From Pseudomaricurvus sp. HS19 (GTDB taxonomy: Bacteria; Pseudomonadota; Gammaproteobacteria; Pseudomonadales; Cellvibrionaceae): DNA of 64,000 bases. Every line of letters begins with the position of its first letter. Within the stretch, counting starts at the first letter, position 1. A program made the translations under genes and the position numbers. The stretch is from the NCBI RefSeq assembly GCF_009857815.1, contig NZ_WVVW01000001.1, positions 1,550,001 to 1,614,000 on the forward strand, read 5' to 3'. The notes under the pieces were generated by a model that saw only the letters and a list, made by a program, of their open reading frames with translations, made no database searches and was not told where the DNA came from. This document shows, in pieces, positions 40,530 to 50,028 of the stretch.

Positions 40530-41888
40530 TCAGGCATGAGGACGCAGTGGCTGTCGTGCCAGCCACAAGAGACGACCGCCAAGCAGCAGGCAGGAGCCGG
40601 TCAGTCCCACCAACAATGCCAGCCAGAAACCGGCCGCCGCCATGGGCTCACCAAACCAGCCGGCGACGCCTGCGCCATAGCCCAGCGGCAACGCGATCAA
40701 CCAGTAACAGATCAGTACCAGCCCCAGTGGCACTCGCGTGTCCTGATAACCCCGCAATATGGCATTGCAGGAGACCTGGATGTGATCCGGCAACTGATAA
40801 CAGGCCATCCACACAAACAGTCCTGCCGCCAGCAGGTGTACCTCGGGATCGGTGGTGTACCAGTCGACAACCGTGTGCCGGAACAGCAGCAACAGACTCA
40901 TGGAGATCAGCGCCAGCAGGATCGACGCCACCACCCCGGTAATGGCCACCGCGTTGGCGTGGCCTTGCCGCTGCTGCCCCAGGAAGTAACCGACACGGAT
41001 GGTGAGCGCCTGCGCCAGACTGAGTGGCAACATAAAAATCAGGTAGGACGTACTCAGGGCAATCTGGTGACTGGCCACCGCCAGCGTACCCAGTGGTACC
41101 AGCATCAACGCGATGACAGAGAAGATGGATACCTCGGCGAATACCGCCAGCGCAATGGGCACCCCCAGCCTTGCGATAGCCCAGATTCGGGACGGGTGCG
41201 GCCAGCCCATGCCGGTGTGCCAACGCACCTGATCATAGCGGGCCGGTTTGCTGGTGTAGGCCAGCACCACCAGTGCCTGCACCCAGAGGCTGAACGCCGT
41301 GGCCCAGCCACAGCCGGCACCACCCAGCTCCGGCATTCCCCATTGCCCGTAGATCAGTGCGTAGTTGAGGGGAATATTAAGCAGGAAGGCCAACAGGCTG
41401 GCGAACATAAACGGGTAGGTGCGCCCCATCCCTTCGGAGAAGGCTCGCAGGCTGGCAAACAGGGCCGCTCCCGGGGCACCGACCGCCACTGCAGCCAGGT
41501 AATCGCTGCTGATGCCGATCAACCGCTCCTCCGCCTGCATCAGGCGCAACAGTGGCTCCACATTGCACAGCAGTACCATTGCCAGCGCCGCCACCAGCAT
41601 GGCCAGCCACAGGCTCTGCTGCACAGTCTCCACAATCTGCTGTGGCTGCCGGGCGCCGTGATAACGGGCCACCATGGAGGTAGACGCGATCATCAGCCCG
41701 CACAAAAACAGGTAGATCGGCAGCCAGATGCTGTTGCCCACCGCCACCGCCGCCAGGTCGTCAGCGTGATAGTTACCGGACATCACCGTATCCACCACCC
41801 CCATGCCGGTGGTAAAAACCTGTGCCGCCAGCAGCGGGCTGGCGAGACGCACTAATTGACTCAGTTCGCGGCGAAAAACAGTAAACAC
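40530..41888 (-). CDS. MATE family efflux transporter
   Basis: This protein of about 452 residues is a twelve-helix MATE exporter (NorM-like), using a Na+ or H+ gradient to expel cationic drugs or metabolites. Family signatures are LVRLASPLLAAQVFTTGMGVVDTVMSG at the start, SIWLPIYLFLCGLM and, in the second half, GVPIALAVFAEVSIFSVIALM and NAILRGYQDTRVPL. I placed the start at the GTG giving VFTVFRRELSQLVRL, which fits NorM length, because the longer upstream frame is Ser/Cys-rich. The ribosome site is weak, so the start is uncertain. It is divergent from moeA. Confidence 0.88.
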   Translation of the reverse strand: MFTVFRRELSQLVRLASPLLAAQVFTTGMGVVDTVMSGNYHADDLAAVAVGNSIWLPIYLFLCGLMIASTSMVARYHGARQPQQIVETVQQSLWLAMLVAALAMVLLCNVEPLLRLMQAEERLIGISSDYLAAVAVGAPGAALFASLRAFSEGMGRTYPFMFASLLAFLLNIPLNYALIYGQWGMPELGGAGCGWATAFSLWVQALVVLAYTSKPARYDQVRWHTGMGWPHPSRIWAIARLGVPIALAVFAEVSIFSVIALMLVPLGTLAVASHQIALSTSYLIFMLPLSLAQALTIRVGYFLGQQRQGHANAVAITGVVASILLALISMSLLLLFRHTVVDWYTTDPEVHLLAAGLFVWMACYQLPDHIQVSCNAILRGYQDTRVPLGLVLICYWLIALPLGYGAGVAGWFGEPMAAAGFWLALLVGLTGSCLLLGGRLLWLARQPLRPHA

Positions 41889-42113
41889 GGGTACGGATCC
41901 GGAGTGACAGGCGGGCAAAGCGCTGCATTCTAGCAGCCACGCCTGCGGCGAGCACCGACTATCCGATTCCCCGGTTCTCTCCGCCGCCAGTCCAGCCACC
42001 TGCCCGCGCCAGCTTTGCTATACTCGCCCCTCGATCTGCCAACCCTGCCAGTGACGGCTGCAGCCACCGCCACCGGCCGTCACCATCCATTGCTGTGGAG
42101 TGCACCATCCAAC

Positions 42114-43313
42114 ATGTTGTCTGTCACCGAAGCCCTGCAGCAGATACTGCAGCACGCCGACCCCATCACTGACACCGAAAGCCTGGCCCTGCTGCAGGCC
42201 CACGGACGGGTATTGGCGGCACCACAATACTCCACCCTTGATGTGCCCCCCGCCGACAACAGCGCCATGGATGGCTATGCCTTCCGCTACGCCGATCACC
42301 ACCAGCAGGGGCCGCAAACGTTTGCCGTTTCCCAGCGCATTACGGCCGGCAGCCCGCCGCAACCCCTGCAGACCGGTACCGCAGCCCGTATTTTTACCGG
42401 CGCCGAAATTCCCGCCGGCGCCGATACCGTGGTGATGCAGGAGCAGTGCGAAGCGGATAAAGACGCCGCCACCGTACAGGTGCCCGCGGGCGTGGAGCTG
42501 AACAACAATATCCGCCCCCGCGGCCAGGATATCCGCAGTGGCGCCGAAGTGGCCGCCGCGGGGGATCTGCTCACCCCGCAGCGCATGGGATTGCTGGCCT
42601 CCATTGGTGTCGCCGAGGTGCCTGTGTATCGCCGCCTGCGGGTGGCCATCATGTCCACCGGCGATGAGCTGACGGAACCGGGACAGCCGTTGTCAGCCGG
42701 TAAAATCTATAACTCCAACCGCTACCTGCTGGCGGGGCTGATTGCCAAAATGGGGATGGAGCTGGTTGACCTGGGCTGTGTGGCCGATAACGCCGCGGCC
42801 ACGGAAGCAGCCCTGGAGCGCGCCGCCGCCAGCGCCGATGTGATTATCAGCTCCGGCGGGGTCTCCGTGGGCGAAGAGGATCACGTCAAAAACGCCGTGG
42901 AGAAGCTCGGCACCCTGCAACTGTGGAAGATCGCCATCAAGCCGGGCAAACCTGTGGCATTCGGAAAAATTGGCACTACCCCCTTCTTCGGCCTGCCCGG
43001 GAACCCGGTCTCCACCTTCATTACCTTTTTGCTGTTCGCGCGCCCGTTCCTGCAGCGCTTGCAGGGGCAGCAGCCAGTCGCCTTCCGGGGCCAACACTTC
43101 CCCGCAAGTTTCAACCGCCGTAAAGCCTCGGTCCGGCGGGAGTTTATGCGGGTCAGGATGGATGACGCAGGCCGGATGCACACTCACCCCAACCAGAGCT
43201 CCGGCGTACTCACCTCCACCAGCTGGTCCAACGGGCTGGCGGTACTGGAGGAGAACCGGGTGATTCAGGAAGGCGACCCCGTGGAAGTGATCTTCTACGA
43301 CCAGCTGTTCTGA
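42114..43313 (+). CDS. moeA: Molybdopterin molybdotransferase MoeA
   Basis: MoeA inserts molybdate into adenylylated molybdopterin. The 399-residue product has MDGYAFRYADH, the FTGAEIPAGADTVVMQE and RPRGQDIRSGAE strands, the MoCF-binding domain (VAIMSTGDELTEPGQPL, SSGGVSVGEEDHVKNAVE) and the loop PGKPVAFGKI...GLPGNPVS. Length and motifs are typical. The start is the ATG giving MLSVTEALQQIL; a 33-codon upstream extension is rejected. It works with moaB at 1.5 kb, but is not linked to that operon. Confidence 0.95.
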   Translation: MLSVTEALQQILQHADPITDTESLALLQAHGRVLAAPQYSTLDVPPADNSAMDGYAFRYADHHQQGPQTFAVSQRITAGSPPQPLQTGTAARIFTGAEIPAGADTVVMQEQCEADKDAATVQVPAGVELNNNIRPRGQDIRSGAEVAAAGDLLTPQRMGLLASIGVAEVPVYRRLRVAIMSTGDELTEPGQPLSAGKIYNSNRYLLAGLIAKMGMELVDLGCVADNAAATEAALERAAASADVIISSGGVSVGEEDHVKNAVEKLGTLQLWKIAIKPGKPVAFGKIGTTPFFGLPGNPVSTFITFLLFARPFLQRLQGQQPVAFRGQHFPASFNRRKASVRREFMRVRMDDAGRMHTHPNQSSGVLTSTSWSNGLAVLEENRVIQEGDPVEVIFYDQLF

Positions 43314-43348
43314 CCCCGCCAGCCCCACATACCTTGAGGAGAACCACT

Positions 43349-43642
43349 ATGGACCCCAAAACCCAAACCGAGCTGGAAGCCGCTGCGTTCCGCCGCCTGC
43401 TGCAACACCTGGATGAGCGCAAGGATGTCCAGAATATTGAGCTGATGAACCTGGCGGGTTTCTGCCGCAACTGCCTGAGCAAATGGCTGATGGCGGCGGC
43501 GGAAGATCGTGGCGTTGAGATGAATTACGACCAGGCCCGGGAGCAGGTCTACGGTATGCCCTACGACGAGTGGAAGGCCAAATACCAGAAGCCGGCCACC
43601 GAAGAACAGCTGGCGGCCTTTAACCAGCAAGAGAAGCACTGA
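43349..43642 (+). CDS. DUF1244 family protein
   Basis: This 97-residue protein carries the DUF1244 signature FRRLLQHLDERKDVQNIELM and LAGFCRNCLSKWL, then YGMPYDEWKAKYQ. The conserved Cys pair suggests metal or redox chemistry, but no function is established. The ATG has GAGGAGA 7 nt upstream. It sits 35 bp after moeA and 29 bp before the MOSC gene, so the three may form one unit. Confidence 0.9.
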   Translation: MDPKTQTELEAAAFRRLLQHLDERKDVQNIELMNLAGFCRNCLSKWLMAAAEDRGVEMNYDQAREQVYGMPYDEWKAKYQKPATEEQLAAFNQQEKH

Positions 43643-43671
43643 GCAACCAGACGGCGACGGAGCGGCCTGCC

Positions 43672-44529
43672 ATGAGCGAGATCCACATCGAGCAGCTGTA
43701 CATCTATCCGGTCAAGTCCCTGCGCGGGATCGCGGTGAACAACTGGCCAGTGACACCGCAGGGGTTGCTGTACGACCGCCAGTGGATGCTGGTGATGCCC
43801 AACGGTCGCTTTGTGTCGCAGCGACAGCTGCCGCAGATGGCGCTGATCGATACAGCCCTGGAAGACGGCAGCCTGCTGCTCAGCCGCGATGGCCACGGGC
43901 AGGTCAGCCTGCCGCTCTCGCCCTCCGCGGAAGGACTCGTTCGTCCAGCCGCGGTGTGGGACGACAACTGCATCGTCACGGAAGCCTCGGCAGAGGCCTC
44001 TGCGTGGCTGACACAGGTACTGCAGGCGCCCCGGCCCCTGACACTGGTGCAGCTGGCGCCCGGCCACCAACGCCTGCAATCACAGCCAGAACGTTTCGGT
44101 GCAGATACCCACACACAGTTTGCCGATGCGGCACCCTTCCTGGTGGCTGCAAGCAGCTCCCTGGCGGCGCTCAACCAGACCCTGCAGCAACGCCAGCTGG
44201 CAGCCGTGGACATGCGCCGCTTCCGGCCCAACATTGTCCTCAGCGGCCTGCAGCCGTTCGAAGAACATCAACTCAGCCAGCTGCGCCATGGTGACGGCTC
44301 ACGGCTGTGGCTGCGGGATCATTGCGAACGCTGCATTATCACCACCATCGACCCGGATACTGCGGTCAAAGATCCCCGGCGCGAGCCCTACCCGACCCTG
44401 GCATCCATTAATGCCATGCCCGGTAAGCCACGGGCGGCGGCATTTGGTGTTAACGCGACGGTGGAGGGGCTGGCGGCGGAGTGCCGCTGGCAGGCAGGAG
44501 ACGCACTGAAGCCCCTGACAGCGGACTGA
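43672..44529 (+). CDS. MOSC-domain protein (YcbX-like)
   Basis: This 285-residue protein has an N-terminal MOSC_N domain (IYPVKSLRGIAVNNWPV, YDRQWMLVMPNGRFVSQRQ) and a C-terminal MOSC domain (DMRRFRPNIVLSG, WLRDHCERCIITTIDPDT). The Cys in CERC is the likely molybdenum-cofactor ligand, as in YcbX and mARC, which reduce N-hydroxylated compounds. It lacks the C-terminal ferredoxin domain of YcbX, so it needs a separate electron donor. Position after moeA supports a Moco link. Confidence 0.9.
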   Translation: MSEIHIEQLYIYPVKSLRGIAVNNWPVTPQGLLYDRQWMLVMPNGRFVSQRQLPQMALIDTALEDGSLLLSRDGHGQVSLPLSPSAEGLVRPAAVWDDNCIVTEASAEASAWLTQVLQAPRPLTLVQLAPGHQRLQSQPERFGADTHTQFADAAPFLVAASSSLAALNQTLQQRQLAAVDMRRFRPNIVLSGLQPFEEHQLSQLRHGDGSRLWLRDHCERCIITTIDPDTAVKDPRREPYPTLASINAMPGKPRAAAFGVNATVEGLAAECRWQAGDALKPLTAD

Positions 44530-44602
44530 GCAGGGGCAAAAGCCTGGCTTTAGCGGAGACGTACCTTTAGCGGGGAACAGGTCGCGGCAACAGGGCCCGG
44601 AA

Positions 44603-44878
44603 TCAGGCGCTGTCGCGGCGAATCGGGGCCGGGACTACCTCATCCCCCTGGTAGGTGGGGTCGAGAATCTGCAGGTAGGTGAGCCACTCCTGGTAGACAT
44701 AGCGGGCCAGCTGTAGCCGGTCCAGCTCGGGGAAGCCATCCCGGTCCGGAGCCGTCAGGGGCTCCTTCTTTTCGTTCAGTCCCACCCAGCAACGGCTGAC
44801 AGCTACATAAACCAGCTGACAGATGCCATAGCGGCGATGATAGATTTCGTGGACCTTGAGTCCGTACAGATCAGACAT
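44603..44878 (-). CDS. Small hypothetical protein (91 aa)
   Basis: I do not recognise this short protein. It begins MSDLYGLKVHEIYHRRYGIC and ends DEVVPAPIRRDSA, with aromatic residues spread through it and no signal or transmembrane segment. The start has AAGGAAACAGGG upstream and is preferred over a 13-codon-longer version. It is convergent with the MOSC gene and stands alone. Confidence 0.55.
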   Translation of the reverse strand: MSDLYGLKVHEIYHRRYGICQLVYVAVSRCWVGLNEKKEPLTAPDRDGFPELDRLQLARYVYQEWLTYLQILDPTYQGDEVVPAPIRRDSA

Positions 44879-45083
44879 CCCTGTTTCCTTAGTGCTTACG
44901 GTGCTTACCATCTTCATGACAGCCGGTATTTACGTTCCGGCAACCTGATTACGCCGTGCTACAGCCCTCTTCCACGGCTGCTTCGATTGATAGTAGATCA
45001 ATTTTCAGCCTCCCACCAGTCATGGCACCCCATCCGTCGAAACGCTAGAATGTGCATCCGAATTTGACGAGACACTGAGCAGT

Positions 45084-48000
45084 ATGATCCCCGGTATTCG
45101 TGAAACCTCGCCCGTGCAGGCCAACTACCTGGCCTACCTGGAGGCGCTGCGCGCCTGTGGCTTTGAAGGTGACCTCAACCCTGACTACGCCAATCGCACG
45201 GTGCTGGCCACCGACAACTCCATTTATCAGGTGTTGCCCCAGGGGGTGGTCTACCCGAAAAACGCCGCCGACCTGGTGCGCCTGACCGAGCTCAGTAATC
45301 TCAAGCAGTTCCGGGATATCGTCCTCAGCCCCCGTGGCGGCGGCACCGGCACCAACGGCCAGTCCCTCACCGATGGCCTGATTGTGGACCTGTCCCGGCA
45401 CATGAACAAAATCCTCGAGATCAACCCGAAGGAGCGCTGGGTCCGGGTGCAGTCCGGAGTGGTCAAGGATCAGCTCAACGCCGCCCTCAAGCCCCATGGC
45501 CTGTTTTTCGCGCCGGAACTATCCACCAGTAACCGCGCCACCATCGGCGGCATGATCAATACCGACGCCTCCGGCCAGGGCTCCTGCCTCTACGGCAAGA
45601 CCCGCGACCATGTGCTGTCGCTGACCACCGTGTTTATGGACGGCAGCGAATGGACCTCCTCACCCCTGCCAGCGGAGGAGTTCAATGCCGTGGCCTCGCG
45701 CCAGGACCGGGTGGGCATGCTGCACCGCGTCGTCAACGATATCCAGCGCGAGCACGCCGGTGCCATTGCCGAGCGCTTCCCGAAGCTGAATCGCTGTCTC
45801 ACCGGTTACGACCTGGCCCACATCCGCACTGACGACGGTCACTTCGACCTCAACAGCATCCTCTGCGGCAGTGAAGGCACCCTGGGCTTTATCACCGAGG
45901 CCAGGCTCAACCTGCTGCCGATTCCCAAGGTCTCGGCGCTGGTCAACGTCAAGTACGAAAACTTCAACGCCGCCCTGCGCGACGCCACCGAGCTGATGAA
46001 GTCCGGCCCCACCTCCATCGAGACGGTGGACTCCAAAGTGCTCAACCTGGCCATGAACGACATTGTCTGGAACAGCGTCGCCGACTTCTTCCCCGCCACC
46101 CCGGGCAAACAGGTCCAGGGCATCAACCTGGTGGAATTTACCGCCGACGATGAAGATCTGCTGAAAGACAATATCGCCCGCCTCACCGAACAGCTGGACC
46201 TGGCTGCCGCCGATGGCAGCGCCGTGAGCATTGGCTACTCGGTGGCCTGGGGCTCCGACGCCGTCAACAAGATCTGGGGCATGCGCAAAAAGGCCGTGGG
46301 CCTGCTGGGTAATGCGGAAGGTGAAGCGCGCCCTATTCCGTTTGTGGAAGACACCGCGGTGCCTCCGGAAAACCTCGCCGATTTTATTCTCGAGTTCCGC
46401 CAGCTACTGGACGAGAACAACCTGGCCTACGGCATGTTTGGCCATGTGGACGCCGGGGTGCTGCACGTACGCCCGGCCATCGACATGAAAGACCCGGAGC
46501 AGGAGAAGCTGGTTCGCACCATCTCCGATCGCGTCACCGCGCTGACCCGCAAGTACAACGGCCTGCTCTGGGGTGAACACGGCAAAGGCGTGCGCTCCGA
46601 GTACGCCCCGGAATTCTTTGGCGATCTCTACCCGCAGCTGCAACGCATCAAGTCCATCTGCGACCCGCGCAACCAGCTCAACCCGGGCAAGATCGCCACA
46701 CCGGACAGCCGCTTTGAACTGGCCAGCATTGATGGCGTGACCACCAGAGGCCAGGAAGATCGCAAGATCCCGGTGCAGGTCTGGGAGGGCTACAGCGAGG
46801 GCATGTACTGCAACGGCAATGGTGTCTGCTACAACTGGAATCCCGACGACCCCATGTGCCCGTCGTGGAAAGCCACCCGCCAACGCATCCACTCGCCCAA
46901 GGGCCGCGCATCACTGATTCGTGAATGGCTGAAGCAGCTGAGTGAGCGTGGTGTGAACCCGCTGACCGAGAGCGCAGAGGTCAAACAGACCCCGTTTATC
47001 AGCTCCCTCTACCGTCGCACCCTCAACACCCTGGCCAAGCGCCGCGGCGAATACGACTTCTCCCATGAGGTGATGGAGTCCATGGCCGGCTGCCTGGCCT
47101 GTAAATCCTGTGTCGGCCAGTGCCCCATCAAAGTGGACGTACCCAGCTTCCGCAGCAAGTTTATGGAGCTCTACTACGGCCGCTACCTGCGCCCGCTGAA
47201 GGACTACTTTATCGGTGGCCTGGAGTTTATGGTGCCGGCGTTGTCGGAGGTGCCGTGGCTCTACAACGGCATCATGAAGTTCGCCCCCACCCGCTTCCTG
47301 CTGGATCGCGTGGCCGGCATGGTGGACAGTCCGCTGCTGTCCGGCGTGCGCCTGGACGCCCGCCTGCAGGAGTTGGGGGTGCACTACGCCATCGACGACC
47401 ACATCAGTGAACTCTCTGAGGAAGAACGCCAGAGAGCGGTGATCGTGGTGCAGGATGCCTTTGTCAGCTATTTCGAAACCGGCCTGCTACTGGATCACCT
47501 GATGCTGCTCAAGCGCCTCGGTTTTATCCCGCTGCTGGCACCTTACAAGCCCAACGGCAAACCCCTGCATGTGCACGGTTTCCTGAAAGCGTTCGCCAAA
47601 ACCGCCGGCAATACCGCTCAGTTCCTGCGGACACTGAACGACACCGGTATTCCCCTGATCGGTATAGAGCCTTCCATGACGCTGGCCTATCGCAGCGAGT
47701 ATGAGAAAGTGCTGCCCGGCAAGGCACCAAAGGTTGAGCTGCTGCAGGAGTGGCTGGCACGCCAGGGCGAACAACTGCAGCAACACCGCGACAGTTTCGA
47801 CGCCGGCGACTTCCGTCTGCTGGCCCACTGCACTGAGAAAACCAACGCCGCGGCATCGATGAAGGACTGGGGTACGGTGTTTACCGCACTGGGACAGACA
47901 CTGGGCCAGGTGGACGTGGGCTGCTGCGGCATGGCCGGCACCTTCGGCCACGAGAGCCGCAACCTGCAGACCTCAAAGACCATCTTCCAGCAGTCCTGGG

Positions 48001-48137
48001 ACAAGGTGGTAAGAGACCCTGCCAACCAGGGCAAACTGATGGCCACCGGTTACTCCTGCCGCAGCCAGGTCAAGCGCCTGGCGGATCTGCAAATGCCGCA
48101 TCCGGTGCAGGTGCTGTTAAAGCAGCTGAAGGGATAA
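45084..48137 (+). CDS. ydiJ: YdiJ-like FAD/Fe-S 2-hydroxyacid (D-2-hydroxyglutarate) dehydrogenase
   Basis: This 1017-residue enzyme fuses an FAD_binding_4 domain (LSPRGGGTGTNGQSLTDG) and an FAD-linked oxidase C-terminal domain (GMFGHVDAGVLHVRP, WGEHGKG) to Fe-S and CCG modules. The Fe-S parts are YCNGNGVCYNWNPDDPMCPSW and C670-L-A-C673-K-S-C676-V-G-Q-C680; the CCG cluster site is DVGCCGMAGTFG. E. coli YdiJ oxidises D-2-hydroxyglutarate; substrate here is inferred from that. A 32-bp palindrome terminator follows. Confidence 0.93.
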   Translation: MIPGIRETSPVQANYLAYLEALRACGFEGDLNPDYANRTVLATDNSIYQVLPQGVVYPKNAADLVRLTELSNLKQFRDIVLSPRGGGTGTNGQSLTDGLIVDLSRHMNKILEINPKERWVRVQSGVVKDQLNAALKPHGLFFAPELSTSNRATIGGMINTDASGQGSCLYGKTRDHVLSLTTVFMDGSEWTSSPLPAEEFNAVASRQDRVGMLHRVVNDIQREHAGAIAERFPKLNRCLTGYDLAHIRTDDGHFDLNSILCGSEGTLGFITEARLNLLPIPKVSALVNVKYENFNAALRDATELMKSGPTSIETVDSKVLNLAMNDIVWNSVADFFPATPGKQVQGINLVEFTADDEDLLKDNIARLTEQLDLAAADGSAVSIGYSVAWGSDAVNKIWGMRKKAVGLLGNAEGEARPIPFVEDTAVPPENLADFILEFRQLLDENNLAYGMFGHVDAGVLHVRPAIDMKDPEQEKLVRTISDRVTALTRKYNGLLWGEHGKGVRSEYAPEFFGDLYPQLQRIKSICDPRNQLNPGKIATPDSRFELASIDGVTTRGQEDRKIPVQVWEGYSEGMYCNGNGVCYNWNPDDPMCPSWKATRQRIHSPKGRASLIREWLKQLSERGVNPLTESAEVKQTPFISSLYRRTLNTLAKRRGEYDFSHEVMESMAGCLACKSCVGQCPIKVDVPSFRSKFMELYYGRYLRPLKDYFIGGLEFMVPALSEVPWLYNGIMKFAPTRFLLDRVAGMVDSPLLSGVRLDARLQELGVHYAIDDHISELSEEERQRAVIVVQDAFVSYFETGLLLDHLMLLKRLGFIPLLAPYKPNGKPLHVHGFLKAFAKTAGNTAQFLRTLNDTGIPLIGIEPSMTLAYRSEYEKVLPGKAPKVELLQEWLARQGEQLQQHRDSFDAGDFRLLAHCTEKTNAAASMKDWGTVFTALGQTLGQVDVGCCGMAGTFGHESRNLQTSKTIFQQSWDKVVRDPANQGKLMATGYSCRSQVKRLADLQMPHPVQVLLKQLKG

Positions 48138-48164
48138 GAACCACAGCGGTCAAAGACAGTGAAC

Positions 48165-48196
48165 ACAAAGCGGGGGCCAATTGGCCCCCGCTTTGT
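48165..48196 (+). terminator. 32-bp perfect palindrome, terminator of ydiJ
   Basis: ACAAAGCGGGGGCCAA is immediately followed by its exact reverse complement. As RNA the two halves form a long GC-rich stem ending in CUUUGU, a weak U-tract. It separates two convergent genes and is bidirectional. Confidence 0.75.
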
Positions 48197-48254
48197 ATGG
48201 GTCGTAATGACCCGGCCCTATTCCTGCTGCCTCCATATCCTGAGCGGGACGCCC

Positions 48255-48752
48255 TCACAGCCGTGTCAAAAGAACGATCAACAGTACAGACACCCAGCAA
48301 GCTACCAGTGTCCTGATCACATTCGAATTGTTCCACCTCGATTCAAATTGAACGCGCGCAAGCCTGAGATCAGCATCACTCAATGCGTCCACATCCAATG
48401 CCTGCAACCTGTTGTTCAGCGGCACGTTGATCACTATCGTCGGCAGTTGAACGCCTGCAATGTACGCAACCGCAGCCAACACCAGCAGAAGAAAATCCAC
48501 CCCATCCAATAGTCTGCCCCCCAGGAAAGCTGCGGCCACTACAGCTACCACTGAACCGACCCAGACCGAGATAAAGACCGGCTGGTTATTCTGGATAACA
48601 CGGTCGGTCACCTGAAAGGCCCGAATAAAATCCCTGTCGCTCAGGCTTTTTATGCCTGGCATTACCACAACGGCGTACGCAAACAGAAAACCCGCAACCA
48701 GCGAACAGAGAAGAGTCGCCGTAATTAACGCCGCGTGAAATATACCCATCAT
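48255..48752 (-). CDS. DUF1772 membrane protein
   Basis: This 165-residue protein has four transmembrane helices (TATLLCSLVAGFLFAYAVVVMPG, VFISVWVGSVVAVVAAAFLG, LLVLAAVAYIAGVQLPTIVIN, LVACWVSVLLIVLL). The motif VPLNNRLQALD and the RFESRWNNSNVIRT-type segment match DUF1772, related to anthrone-oxygenase-like proteins; function is unknown. Two adjacent ATGs (48752 and 48749) follow GGGAGCAGGACAGG. It is convergent with ydiJ. Confidence 0.85.
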   Translation of the reverse strand: MMGIFHAALITATLLCSLVAGFLFAYAVVVMPGIKSLSDRDFIRAFQVTDRVIQNNQPVFISVWVGSVVAVVAAAFLGGRLLDGVDFLLLVLAAVAYIAGVQLPTIVINVPLNNRLQALDVDALSDADLRLARVQFESRWNNSNVIRTLVACWVSVLLIVLLTRL

Positions 48753-48882
48753 CCTGTCCTGCTCCCTGGTCCTTTGACTGTCACACCCCAACGTCCTGCA
48801 TAGGCACTCATATTCGCCATACCGGGTTCGCTATGCTATCTTGCGCGACCGTAAAATTATCTGAACACCTGTAAATTATATT

Positions 48883-49770
48883 ATGAACAAAACAGCACAC
48901 TTCTGGGCCTGGATGCTACTGTTCGTCAGTTTCGTCTGGGGGGTTGAGTTTTCCCTGGTGCACCAGGCACTCGACAAGCTGACCCCACACCTGTTCAACG
49001 CTGTTCGTTTTTTGATCGCCGTTATCACCCTGCAACTGTGGTGCCTGTGGCGGGGAACGCGCCTGACCTTGCTGGAAAATACTGACACGCTCAAACATGG
49101 CGTTGTGCTGGGTACCCTGCTCTACGCGGGATTTGCGACCCAAAGCATCGGTTTACAGTACACCACTGCCAGTAATGCCGGCTTTATCACCGGCCTGAAT
49201 TGCGTGATGGTGCCTATCATTGCCGCCCTGTGGTTACGACAGAAGATGCGCTACTGGGTCTGGCTCGGTGTCGGCTCCGCCACCATGGGTACCTTTTTCC
49301 TGACCGGCGGCGTGTCAGGCTTCGGTGTTGGTGAATCCTGGGTCATGATCTGCGCCCTGTCGTTTGCCCTGCACATTGTCTATACCGGCATCTATACACA
49401 GGAAGCCGATGCCCTGTCCCTGTCACAAGTACAGCTGATCACCGTCACCGTACTCAGCGCCCTTTCGGCCATCATTTTTGAGCGCCCGGCGCTGACGGAC
49501 GCAGCCGACATCCTTATTTTTAACCCACACTGGCAGCCCTGGATCGCCATCCTGATTGGCGGGATATTGGGAACCGGCCTGGCGTATGTGGCACAAACCA
49601 TCGGCCAGAAGTTTCTTGAATCCTGGCGGGTCGCTCTCATCTACACCACCGAACCACTCTTTGCAGCCGTTGGCGGTGTATTGATACTGGGCGAATCGCT
49701 CAGTGCCCTGGCCTGGCTGGGTGGGCTCTTTATTCTGGCGGGGATGCTGGTAGCCGAGCTGATTGACTGA
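48883..49770 (+). CDS. EamA/DMT family transporter
   Basis: This 295-residue protein has ten transmembrane helices in two EamA repeats (first half FVWGVEFSLVHQALDKLTP, second half YTGIYTQEADALSLSQVQL and TEPLFAAVGGVLILGESLS). Members export amino acids or other metabolites; no substrate can be assigned here. No strong ribosome site precedes the ATG. It stands alone, with a GC hairpin AACGCCG-CCAAC-CGGCGTT at 49844-49862 downstream. Confidence 0.9.
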   Translation: MNKTAHFWAWMLLFVSFVWGVEFSLVHQALDKLTPHLFNAVRFLIAVITLQLWCLWRGTRLTLLENTDTLKHGVVLGTLLYAGFATQSIGLQYTTASNAGFITGLNCVMVPIIAALWLRQKMRYWVWLGVGSATMGTFFLTGGVSGFGVGESWVMICALSFALHIVYTGIYTQEADALSLSQVQLITVTVLSALSAIIFERPALTDAADILIFNPHWQPWIAILIGGILGTGLAYVAQTIGQKFLESWRVALIYTTEPLFAAVGGVLILGESLSALAWLGGLFILAGMLVAELID

Positions 49771-50028
49771 TTGGAGTCGGAAGAACGCTGGCAGCCCCCT
49801 CTGTTTTTGATACCTGCGCCTCAGCCCTTCGGGTTGTGGCTGGAACGCCGCCAACCGGCGTTACCTGCCACTCATTCAGACACACGAAATGCATTCCTGC
49901 TTGCTGATTTGACTGTGTTTTAGCCGCAACAGTGATCGTCCAATTAGTGTGAACAGGCACTGGCATTCATGTTATCTTTCACGGCCTTCAAATAGAAACA
50001 ATTGCGATTCCGCGAGGCCCTTGGTGGT

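Noticed and set aside
40467-41855. Long plus-strand frame opposite the MATE gene
   Set aside because: It is Gln/His/Arg-rich and unlike any protein, and the MATE reading on the minus strand has all family motifs.
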